A stretch of 39,434 nt of DNA from Sphaeroforma sirkka (Eukaryota > Opisthokonta > Ichthyosporea > Ichthyophonida), in the NCBI GenBank assembly GCA_001586965.3, contig LUCW03000355.1, positions 1 through 39,434 of the forward strand, written 5' to 3'. How positions within the stretch are numbered: position 1 is the stretch's first letter; every line of letters begins with the position of its first letter. The notes below the pieces were generated by a model. The model ran no database searches, had not been told where the DNA came from, and was given only the letters and a program-made list of their open reading frames with translations. The translations under genes were made by a program, and so were the position numbers. Positions 1-11,500 of the stretch are shown one piece after another.

Positions 1-3000
1 TCAACAACAACTTAATAATATGTAACATATGTATGCATGCATACGTACATATTGTAATATGTAACAATAACCAATAATACTGCTAACTAATAATAATAAT
101 ACAATAATATTAATGGCCAATACGTATATGTTGATTTGTAATCTTATCTGTTTGTAATAATGTATATGTATTATGTTTGATTTTTCTGTAATGTATGTGT
201 AGTAATAATACAGCCAATTGTGTCTGTATAATAATAATAATATTATGTTTCATCTAATAATAATTTTGTAATATTATGTATGTATGTAATAATAATAATA
301 ATATGTAATATGGAGTAATGTTCAATAATATGTATGTTTGTTTTTATAAGCTAATATTAAATAATATGCGTAATAATGAAGTACGTACGTAACCAATAAT
401 GTTTGTTTAGAGATGATTTTGTAAAAGATGTAGCCAATATGTATGTAACTCAACAATACTAATAACTGTGTATCATGTAACCAATAATATGTAATATATG
501 TTCGTTCAGCCCCATGTATGTAATACGCCAGCAGCCAATTCATGGCAGATAAAATCATAATAATAGCTATGTATATGTATGTAATAATACATAATAATCA
601 TGGATGGATATAAAAATGGAAATGTATGCAATAATAACTAATAATAACCAACAATAATATGATAATAGCCCAATAATGTGTCAATGTTCATGCGTAATAA
701 TGTAATAATCTTATTTTGTCTTTAATATGTGTGTTGATAACATGTGCATGCAACTCATATATAACCAATAATGGCAACATGCGTATGTAATAACTTAATA
801 ACTGTAATATGTATTGCATGTATGTTTATGTCAGCCTTGTGTATGTAGCCAACAATTTTGTAATAATAACATAATAATAGCAATAACCTATGTGATAATG
901 ATGTATACAATGCCATGTTTGCATGTACATTAACCAATGTATATTTATGTAATGCATATGTAATGCGTAATCTGTATGTAATACGTATGTGTCAAGCGTA
1001 ATAATAATAATATGTATATGTAACGTAATAACCAATAATAATATGTGTATGTTTGCACGTAATAATGCGTTGCGGTTCAAGCCAATATGTGTTTAGCCAA
1101 TGTGTTGTTTGTAACTAATGTAATAGGTAATATGTATGTATTAATACAATAATATTTTATGTAGCCAATAATAATAACCAATAATAATGTAATCTGTAAT
1201 AATATGTGTGTAACAGTAACAATAATAATAATAATTCGTTCATGTTGTATGTAATATGTAGCTAATAATGTAATATGTATGCCAATAATGCTAATGTGCA
1301 TGTGTATTAATGTTCGTTTTCAAAGCAACCAATACATATGCCAGCCTGTGTATGTAATGTTTGTAATAGCCAATAATGTATTTTAGGTGCGTTATGAATG
1401 TATAATATGTATTTTATGTTTGTGCGTAATGTATGCCTTAATGTTGTTACATGCGTAGTTTGTATGTAATGTCGTTTTGTAATAGAAGCTCCGGTATGCC
1501 AAATTACACGCGCATAATAGCGTGGCCAATGTAATGTGTAGTATGTTGCATAAATCAATAATGCGTTTAATAATGCGTATGTCTGATCATGTAATAGCAT
1601 GTTTGTGTTTGTGTAGCCAATGGCAATTATAATATGTGTGTAATGCAGTATGTAATAATAATGTGTGTGTATGTATATGTGTAACACAGCAATCCATTAA
1701 TATGTAATGCGTACGTTAATAATAGCCTTAATAACAACCCAATAATAACTATGTATGTATATATAAGCCAATAATATGTATATGTATGTGTATGTATGTG
1801 GCCAATAATAATAATAATAATAATGCATAATAATAATAATGCGCAACCAACTGATTGCGGCAATAATATGCAATAATTCCAATGTATTATTGTCGTAAGA
1901 CATGTAATATATAATAATAATAGCCATGTATATATATGAAGTAATTGCTGTAATAATAATAATACGTTTTATATGTAATAATATGATAATAATATGTATG
2001 TAGCCAATATGTGTATGTATATGTAATAATTACTATCCTTCTTTCAATAAATATAATAATAACCATGCCAATAACCTTGGCAATAATTTGACAATAATAA
2101 ATGAGTAATAATACCAATAGCAACAATGGCCAGCTAATATGATGTTGTATATGTGTTAATGGAGTGATTACATTGTATGATAATAACAACTATGTAGCCA
2201 ATAACGTTAATAATTGCATGTATGTTTAATATGTAATATGTAATGCTTATAATAGTGTAATAATATGTGTGTAGCCACTATACAGCTCAATGTTAATAAT
2301 TAGTACATGTAACAATGTAGCCAACCAATAATATGCCAATTGTATGTGTGTAACTATTAATGGTAATATGCAATAATGTGCGTGCATGCATCACTCGTAA
2401 TATGCACGTACAATGATTATGAGTTAACCATTAACTATGTGTATGTGTTGTGTCGTATGTGGCATAATAATATGTATGCATGTGTAATAATAGCCAATAA
2501 CCAATAATAACCAATGTATGTCTGTGTAATAATGAATGTAATATTGTATGTAGTAATGTAATAATAACCAGTAATAACTCCATAATAACTTAATAACAAT
2601 ATGTATAATAATTCGTTCATTAGCTATGTATGTGCTTGCGTGTATGTATGTGTAAATAATGACATGTAATGTATAATAATAATGTATTATAATAACCAAT
2701 AATAATGGCAATAATGCATGTATGGCAATAATAATAATAATAATCATCAATAATAAATGTTTACATGTAATAATAATAATAAATAATATGTAATAATGTA
2801 TAATAAAGTTTATGTATATTGTAATGTACAATTGACGGCCTTAATAATATGTGTTTATGCGTTAATATGTATTAATAATGCATGGACATTTCATGCGTAA
2901 TAATAATCGTTCGTTGTAATGTTACGGCAATAATGTATATTGTAATAATATGCGTACTAATAATAATACGCACGTTAACGCGCACTGCGTATGCAAGCGC

Positions 3001-3790
3001 ACGTAATATGTATGTATAAGTCGTATTATAATGTGTAATAACCAATGTGGCAATAATATTAATAATAATGAATATAATGTGTGTGTAATGTAATAATATA
3101 TATAATGGAATAATAATATGTATGTATCACTCAATTGTGTAACCAATCAATAATAATATTAATACGTAATAATAACGCAATAGTAATAAGAATAATGTGT
3201 AATGCGTAATATGTATGTATGTTGGTAATGGTAATGTGGTCGTAATATATGCCAATAATGTATGTAATGTGTACAATAATGTATGTAGTAATGTAATAAT
3301 AATAATGCATACCAATGCAGATGCATGCGATGTAATATTTTATGCATGTGTAGCCAGCCATATGCATCATCAATGCAATATGTATTTGTAATCAATATCC
3401 ATGTAATAATAATATGTCATAATAATATGTACGCAATGTACGCAATAATGCGTAATAATAATATGTATAAATCAATAATAACATATGAGTCAATAATAAT
3501 GGCCAATAATGTATGTAATAATATCTCCAATAACATCACTAGCAATAATAAGATGTAATCGGACCAGTAATGTGTAATAATATATGTAATAATGATAATT
3601 CATTTCGTGTATAGTGTATGTCATGTAATAATAATGTGTGATAATAATAATATTGGTATAATAAATATGTAGCGTAATATGTCAATATGTATGTAATAAT
3701 AATACAATGATTATATTAGTATGTATATAGATGTAATAATAATATCAATAACTAATATTAATATAATATGTAATATAATAGCTATGTATG
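1..3790. repeat. Degenerate AATAAT / TATGTATG / CCAATAAT low-complexity field
   Basis: About 3.8 kb built from a small vocabulary of words: aataataat, tatgtatgta, gccaataa and aaccaataat, shuffled with no fixed period. It looks like a decayed minisatellite or mixed microsatellite. The + strand is full of TAA stops. The open frames on the minus strand encode only runs of Y, I, H, T and L and are composition artefacts. CCAAT occurs dozens of times on the + strand, while ATTGG is rare, so the field is strand-asymmetric. No gene, RNA or transposon end was seen inside. It ends rather sharply near 3790, where ordinary-complexity sequence begins. Confidence 0.85.
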
Positions 3791-4771
3791 CATGTGCTAT
3801 CATACATACCTTGAGTAATCTACATTCGTGTGCGTAGCAACATTCTGTTTTCTTTATCGAAGTTCCTGATGATTATATATTGATTAAGTTATGTTTCAAC
3901 GAATGCACTTCAGGACATACAATGCCATGGTTTTTATCTTTGACTTTGTCGCTTCACATACAGGCATGGAAACGTAAGACTTAAGATCAAAACTGCAATA
4001 TATACGCAGATAGGTCGTGGGGAATATTCGTGACAAATCGAAGAGTTGTATTCGTCAATACTGTTAAGGCATCGCAGTTTAGGAACTTCGTCTTCCAGCT
4101 TAATAGGTAGGCTTTTATGCTGAGAGTGGTCAATGCATTAGGCGCTTTTGAAGTTCACTTCAACTAGTTTCTCGATTCCGGTAGAAAATAAAGTATGTGA
4201 CCATATTTACAATTTTGCGATCGAATCTTAGAATGTCGCGTTTCTCGTAGGTAAACATCAGTAGTAGTATGCATTCTGGATAGGAAGATACCTATTTGAA
4301 GATCTTTTGCTCTATATTCGAAATTTATGTCATGACTTTCCATGTCGCTACTGTCGCACTCCAATTTCTTGTAACTATCTCATTTAGTGGATAATCTCTA
4401 AATGTAGAATACTCCGCATTAGTCGTACGTGGCTCATATCTATTATTATCATCTACTGCTCGCCGGCCAGATTTCTGCGTACAGCCAAAACACAGGATTG
4501 GTTCGGTCGCAGAAACAAATTAAAAGGATTCCTAGAACTGGAAGATGGAGTCCCGGAGCGGGCGATATTCAGTCTCACATTTGACCCACCCAGCGCACTG
4601 GTTCCTTTTTTGATGTGTTTAACTAAAATTCTCAAGCACGCGCAAGTAGCTAGTGTGCCGCCCTCTTATACAGGTATATACTACCCGGCACTTGCAATTG
4701 TTGCTCGCTAAATGTGGGTCGTGGTCGTGCGTGCTTCGGTCGTGTCTTAATTTTTTTGTCGTTTCTGGTCG
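3791..4771. other. Non-repetitive stretch, no recognisable gene
   Basis: Ordinary-complexity sequence between the repeat field and the first + strand gene. Short open frames exist on the minus strand (for example near 4164-4364 and 4453-4635), but none resembles a known family and none has convincing splice signals. The distal part probably holds the promoter and 5' leader of the gene starting near 4772. Confidence 0.5.
4674..4682 (+). promoter_or_regulatory. Possible TATA box
   Basis: A gtatatact word lies about 95 bp upstream of the proposed ATG at 4772 of the + strand gene, in an otherwise GC-moderate stretch. Only position and word support it. Confidence 0.25.
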
Positions 4772-4985
4772 ATGGGCCTGAACTACGAAATGCAAGAAAC
4801 ACCAATTTTGTATAGGATTTCTATGAAGCTAGTTTGGTACCTCGCCTACACCGATAGTACTGGGAAATCTGGCAAAGCGAACGAAACTCATCTGATAGTT
4901 GTTTCTTTCTTGCCTGCAACGACATGGAACAGAGGAATCCAATCTGAACGAATTGGCAGATCCTCCAGAGTATGAATTCACACTC

Positions 4986-5020
<35 letters not shown>

Positions 5021-6937
5021 CCACTACTTGCATCAAGGCAGCGCTGCTCAAGCTCTTGCATTGCAACAAAGGGCAGCAATTCAAAGCGAAAACGCTCGCG
5101 TCGCGGCTCTACAACATATCCCCAGAGAGAAAGAAACCTACTATGGCGATCGATCGACCACGAACAGTGATGCGAACTCCATAGAGGCAGTCAGTAGTAG
5201 TCATACACAAGCGTCTTATAAACCACCCACATACGAAGACTTTCATCGAATGACCGAAGAGGCACAGAATGAACAAGCCGAGGCAAGCATGGAGAATGAC
5301 AGGAGCTTGGCCCCCTCGGAAGGCCATAATACTAATGAGAGCAGTGATTCTTTAGGGCGGGGTCGTGGATATGAGAGCCAGCAGATTCTCGCGGACACGC
5401 CGGTGCTTACTAAGCAACACAGTGTGCAGGATGACAAGCCGAGAGGCGCCGAAGCGGATAGCCTGAGCACTCGCGTAGATGGCGCGTATGTAGAAGAGGA
5501 CCTGAACTGTATCCGGTCTAGTGAAGCCATGATTGATTTCGCTCTCAGTTCGAGCTCTGTCAGGGAACACGACCACGTGGCGAGACATTCTGCCCAGTGT
5601 CTCTCGTCCGAGAGTGGAGAGTACCCAGTTTTTTTTAAGAAACAGCCGAGGAATGGTGCCGTTCCAACGTCTGAAGATAATATTCACATGACGGATAAAG
5701 ACCCTAGGCGCAAGAGCTATCAATATGTAGCTCGAGGGACTAGCATTGGTAGTTCAGGTACGAATAAAACGTCCGCAGGTAGAAATACACAACGCACGGC
5801 TAGTCCCTTAGTCAAACACTCCGGCATGGTTGAGCATTTAGCTGCCGTTGTCAGTGATGGACTTGTAGACTACCGACCTGGCAACGACAAAATCTCTTGT
5901 ACGCGTACCCGTTCAGGCGGTCGGCCGAACTCGATCGAAGCAAATAGGGGTGTGCATCGGAAGACAAGCAGCCCTATGGTTCTTCTTAGTAGTGCGGCTA
6001 GGTCTGCGAGTAAGTTGCAGGAGGGCATCTCTGGGGATTTAGACACGGGCCGTGGGGGTAGGAGTGGTGGGGAACGAGGCGCGCGCGCGGTGGTCTTGGC
6101 ACAGCAAATGCTTCGGCCACTAGCACTGGGGATTGTTCTATCAGGAGAATTAGTCATGGCGGATATGCAGCTAGGCCCCACCCGTTGTCTCGAGGACACA
6201 GTCTGAAGCGAATGGATGACGGGTTAAGTGACGCTAGCAGCAGCTGTATAGGAGGGGGTGTGGAGGGCAAGAGAAGTACTGAGCGATTTCCTGGATCCGA
6301 GATTAGAATTGATACAACGACGCACGTTTGTGCCAGCGATGGCGAGGGCCACAGTCCTTACCGTTCACGGCCGAGTAGCGTGAGCAAGTCGAAAGATGAA
6401 ATTGACATGCGTAAGTGCAGAAGCACAACAACCAGTCCGAGAATTCTTTCGCCCTTTGTCAGCCTCAGACTCCACTCCCACTCCCTTCACACACTGAAAA
6501 GGACAGTTAGTGCGGGGAGTAGCGGGGAGACAAGTAGAAAAGCAGCCGGCCAAGAAATGCGGGGTCTGGACTTCTCATACAATACATCAGCAGAATATTG
6601 GACGGTAGACAGGGAAGCGCTCGGTAGCACGGGTTCACTGTCGAACGTGGATTTTTCCGGAACAATGGCATCGGGGTTGACAGAGAAAATAGCGAAAGAG
6701 CAAAAACGGGTGGTAGTGAGGTGCGTATCTGCCACTGTCCAACCACCCATGAGGCGTACTAGCTCTGACAGACTTACGCGCAAGAAGAAAGCAGATATAC
6801 GCGACGACCAGGCCAGTAGGTACACGGGGAAGGGAGCTGAAGGCGTTGGTGATAGCATTGCTGGTCCCAAAAAGGAAAACAAGGTGCAGGTTATGGTGAG
6901 GACTTCGCCTAGAACGGTTCCACACTTATATGCATAA
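4772..6937 (+). CDS. Unrecognised Ser-rich disordered protein with two PPxY motifs
   Basis: I do not recognise this gene. A long frame opens at about 4899 directly after two stops and without an ATG, so a 5' exon is expected. One consistent model is ATG at 4772, exon 1 to 4856, an intron of about 76 bp (gtactg...aacag, with a pyrimidine stretch), and exon 2 from 4933. Near the N-terminus are PPEY and PPTY, PPxY motifs that bind WW domains (as in NEDD4-type ligase adaptors), separated by a poly-Asn run of about a dozen residues encoded by (CAA/AAC)n. The rest is rich in S, T, R, G and charged residues with no fold I can name. Close to 6050, in G-rich sequence, coding character moves to another frame; the downstream frame runs open to a TAA at 6935-6937. 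One base is probably missing, or there is a tiny intron. It converges on the kinase gene. Existence of a gene is likely; the exact structure is not settled. Confidence 0.5.
4980..5022 (+). repeat. (CAA)n trinucleotide run coding poly-Asn
   Basis: A near-perfect aac/caa triplet tract inside the PPxY-protein ORF, read as about 12 consecutive Asn. Reverse-strand frames through it give poly-Val/Leu artefacts. Confidence 0.9.
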
Positions 6938-7673
6938 CACGGGTTCGATGGAAAGCGTGCTCTGGGACTAACAGGTACTGCTTTTGTCAGTTGGAATTCA
7001 CGGTTCGTTGGCCCCTTCTAAATACGTGAAAGACCCAGAGCTTAGAGGAATTGTGCAATGCGGCATCTTCTGCAACGCCGATCGGCACGAGTCTCTCATG
7101 AAAATTTTGGAATCGAGTAGCAGTTTCACGAAGTAGGCATTGAAGAAGGAGGAGCGTTGCCAGATGCCTAGACACCACCATACAATACAATGCGTAGCAA
7201 TTAAAAACATACACATATCGTTGTCATGTGGGTGCGAATCTGTCTGATTCGCACTCGATAATTTGTTAGAGAGCATCTATAGAGAAGCCCGTATTACTTG
7301 GTGCATGGGCTCATGACGCAGTCAACAAATTGTTCCGTTGATTAGTATTAAATTCCACTTTCATATGTCATTTCTAGTCGTGTCGTGTTAATTTTCGCCA
7401 AACTGTGATACCATACGCGGGATATTGAGTCTGCAAGTCTCATGTAGGGGATGTTGTGATATGTATTTTTCTCCATTTTATTATGGAATTGGAAACTGCC
7501 GTCTGTGTTCGATCTGATTTACCGGATTGATTGATATAGATTATCGATACTAATTGATATTTGAGTAATTTAAACTAATTGGCCATGGTCTGCTTCAGAT
7601 AGTTGAGTCTACGTGTCCCCAATCTCTGACCACTAATATGCCTACATGCTACTTATTTAGTGTGCTGCTATTC
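6938..7673. other. Intergenic spacer between convergent genes
   Basis: Lies between the stop of the + strand gene and the stop of the receptor kinase on the minus strand. It should contain both 3' UTRs. An attaaa word on + near 7346 and an aataaa-like word on the minus strand near 7480 could be polyadenylation signals. No coding sequence was recognised. Confidence 0.5.
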
Positions 7674-8551
7674 TTAAACTAGGTGCGCCTCGTCTCCATC
7701 CTTGAGCATGCGTGCTAGACTGTCAATCGGCATGCTTTCGATGTTTCGTTGTGGACTGCTCACGCCCGTATCACCCAATTTCGCACCACTCCAATTGTAC
7801 AACTCCTCAGGCTCGTCAGGCATTAGCGAGCCTCTCGAAGGTGACATGTTAGAGTAATCTCTTGCCATCGACGGGAGATTGGCGCCGTGTACATCGTCGT
7901 ACAGCTCGTCGGCTTTGTTTTTGGCGTCCGCGCCATGAACATTTTCGTAACCCTTTGCCAGACCATGATGGTTGTCCTGGTCGTTTAACTGCGTGTCACA
8001 TTGAGGTATTTAGTTGCAATTAAAATCGGGATGTAGAGATCGAAATAGACAATTGAGCTTTCAGAACTTTTCTTAGATGCGAGTAAGAAGTTTTGCATGT
8101 AATTGCACTCAACTCAGTAGTATATGACATATAGAGGTGAGGCAACAAAATTAATAACTCGATATATGAACCGGTTTACTCTGTTACATTGTCTCTCAAA
8201 CCGGCAAATTAATCCAAATGGCACTCTTACCTTCTTAGTTAATTCGTCCGATTTGAAATTAACATCATCGTAAACAGGGCCCTCTGGTTCCTCATCGTAT
8301 CCCATTACTGAGAGAAGAAAAAAGTTTTAGTGATCGGTTAAGCTTCTACGACAGGTGCAAGCTAGAAAAATTCTGCTCCATGGTATTGACACAGCAGAAA
8401 ACCACCTCGATACCAGTGGTCAATGAAAAAGTTTAACAATAGGGGTTCAGACAGTTACTTTACCTCTGCCCTCGGCTACGAGCCTGCCCGTATCCGTGGA
8501 CTTTCTCTTGTCACGACCCTCGATGACAACGATAGAGCCATCCGGGCTTGT
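7674..8551 (-). other. RTK exons 26-28: cytoplasmic tail with SH2-docking tyrosines
   Basis: Exons 8551-8464, 8307-8231 and 7988-7674. The tail has no fold but carries spaced tyrosines in acidic or Asn-containing contexts: YDEEP, VYDDV, GYENVH, LYDDVH, DYSNMS and LYNWSG. YENV and YSNM fit the pY-x-N-x consensus of Grb2-type SH2 domains, and YSNM also fits YxxM of PI3-kinase p85. That reading is from established SH2 preferences; use of the sites is inference. The protein ends ...DEAHLV, which could be a class II-like C-terminal hydrophobic PDZ ligand, a weak suggestion. Confidence 0.8.
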
Positions 8552-11500
8552 CTGCAATAGATAGCGAGTGAGTTATGGAGAAGTCTCAAACTATCATTTT
8601 TGGATTCGGTTACTCATTGCTGCTAAAGGGATTGTGATTCGTCTAAAAAGACTACTTAGCACAGCCAGTATTGACACGGCTAAATGTAGTGAAGTGCAGT
8701 TCATGTGCGCCTCATGTTCATGAGGACATTGCGAAATGAAGCTCTGCCAAACCATTCTATCGAGCACTTGCGAGTGACAAACTCGGCACATGGGGCGATA
8801 GGGTGGAGTATACCTAAACATATGCATAGGTAGCAAAATCTAATCATGGCATAGATGAAAAACCTAAACACGGCATAGACAAAAAATCTAAACACGGCAT
8901 AGATGAAAAACCTAAACATAAGCATAGGCAGCAAAACATGCCTCCACCATGACCGGCACGCTGCATTGTGGCACAAACAAGTAGGCGAAGTCGCGTTCCA
9001 GTGTATCGAATTCTGGTCTGTCTTCGGGCTTGATCTTCCAGCAGGCACTCATAAGATCGTATGCATCCTATTCCATGTGCAGGCAACGTAACATGTAGTT
9101 AGACACCAATGAGTTGTAGTACATCTCGTATACAAAATTCACAAGTTTCCAATGAATTATATTCACACGTCTCTCAATCATAGAATATGTCTGAAACCAT
9201 TTGCCCCCGTCGTGTCAATATGTGCCCGTACTTAAATGTGTTTTTCCCATGTGCACAAAGTTATGCAAAACCCATCCGCTCACCTTTGGGCACTGGTCGG
9301 GCCTCTCCAGCCGATCGCCGGCTTGCAGTTTGGATAAGATTGCAAACATGTTGACACCTTTGTATGGTATATCTTCGGCATTGCTGAAGAGTTCCCACAA
9401 GGTCACACCGTAAGACCAGACATCCGATGCCGACGAAAAGCGGCCCTACGCCGATATAATGCGAATAGATGAGTATCCAATGTATTGCAATTGAGATGTT
9501 ACAATGATAGATCGAGTGCGCTTGGTAGTATCATATATATCGAATCAGTAGGAACAGGTCTCAGAAACTGCATATTGTGACAGAAGCCACGAGAGCACCG
9601 AACACTTCCCCGGCCCCCGACCAAACGGATTCATGGGAAGTCGCACTCATATCACGCACTATACATACCTCAAGCATAGCGCGAGGAGACAACCAACGAA
9701 ATGGTAGACTGGTTTTGGATTCCATTACATAGTCGCTGGTGTCAGCGTCGATCACTCGTGACAGCCCGAAGTCCGCAACTTTCAATGTGGGGTAGCCGAG
9801 TGTATTCTGTAGGTGAGATTCAATACAAAAAAACAAGTACATTGTGAGTACATAGGGAAAACAGCATATCCAGTCGCGAGCATGTACTAGGTATACTCAA
9901 ACATCTAGAGCAACGGTATTACAGACACATATCACACCCAATCACATTTTCAATAGAATAGGAGTGCAGGCGAAACTCGAAAGAGAATGACACATCCAAC
10001 TTACGGGTCCTGGTAGTGACAACATGCAATTTCTGGTGGCCAAGTCTCTGTGCACGATCCCCTGGCTCTGCAGATAGTTCATGCCGCTGGCGATTTGATA
10101 TGACAAATGGTACTTCTCCGCAATCGTGACAGGCTCCTCTCGATCGAATCTAAGGTTTGAGATGATCTTGTAGTTAGAAACTGGCCACGAAAATATAGTC
10201 AGGAGAATTCGTAGCCAACTTGACAGCGACGCGCCTACATATTGAAGCATCCACCAAATTGAACAAGTGACTGGATTGCTATGCAGAACGCTGAGATTAT
10301 GTTGAGCAACCATAGACAGAGTGCACAGTAGGAATGACTAGAATATGGCCCAGTGGTTATACTTACTGTGAACTCAGATACGTATGGAGATCACCGAGCA
10401 CCATGATGTCCATAATGATAGCTCCTGGTGGCCCTTTGCAGATTCCGATACAATCCAACACATTCGCATGATTGATGCTTTTCATCAAGTTCTGTATATG
10501 AAGATTTTTAACAGCAAATCAGTATATGAACAAGAAGGCATTCGGCTTCGTATCTAAAAGGGAGATCGCACGCCAATTGACTAATTTCTTACACAACATC
10601 TCCCACTCGACCCATACGACAATGCATACCGCTTCTTCGAAAAACACATCCTTAGCCTCGTTGGATTGGAGGTCATTTAATTGTTTAACAGCCACAGGGG
10701 ATTCTCGACCGTGACTATCCTTGAGCATTGCAAAGAACACCTCTCCAAAGTTTCCACCACCCAGCTTTTGCACCACTTTGAGTCGATTTGGGTCGATGTC
10801 TTCGCCACTTTCTCGCGCCTTCTGTCGCACCATCATAGCATCCGCATCGTTGATTCCTGTGCAGATTGCACACACGAGTTGAGGTCGATGTGCCAAGCTT
10901 ATTATTGTTCAACATTGCAACTGTGGAAATATGGTGTCCTCGTATCTAAGGCCGTTACATGGGTACAAGTGTGGATGAAAAATGGGCAACAGCAGCTGAA
11001 TGTGGGCATTGCGACATTTTAAAAGTGAAGCATATACGCCCTCGTGCTGTATTGCATTTCAACTTACGTTTCAGGAGATTGGCCGGAATATTAAACAGGG
11101 GGTGGATTCTTGCTTTCTTGGCCTGGCGCTGTCTTTTGCGGTACATAAAGAACGCGATGAGCCCCGCAACAAAGCACAGCACAAGTAACAAGCAGGCTAC
11201 AATGCCAATTATCGCTCCGGCTGAGAGGCTGTCATCGCTGCCATGGAGTAACGCAAAGACGATATTAAAATGGGTTAGTCCAGATAATCGCAGTCACTCC
11301 TGGTATCGTATCAAAAATGTGCGGTTGGTACAATCTTCTTGGACTGCTACATCAAAGGCAGATAAGGCTATGGTACGTACCTCGTATCCAAATCCACTGG
11401 TTTCTCGTCCGCGATCTGAAGAGCAGTGGATTCGGTTGTTGCGGCAAGTGAAGCTCGGTTGTTCGTTGATTGCATAGCGACCTCCAACACATTGGCAGAC

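Noticed and set aside
322..3395. Many minus-strand open frames of 60-135 codons
   Set aside because: They are composed almost wholly of Y, I, H, L and T because the opposite strand of the AATAAT/TATG repeat lacks stops; no domain, no splice or start context.
8812..8940. CRISPR-like array
   Set aside because: Repeat units are contiguous with no unique spacers and lie in a eukaryotic intron; a minisatellite.
9561..9668. Kinase exon extending past MLE into [12 protein letters not shown]
   Set aside because: A strong donor gtatgt follows GAG at 9669, and the next exon [10 protein letters not shown] continues the kinase fold in phase.
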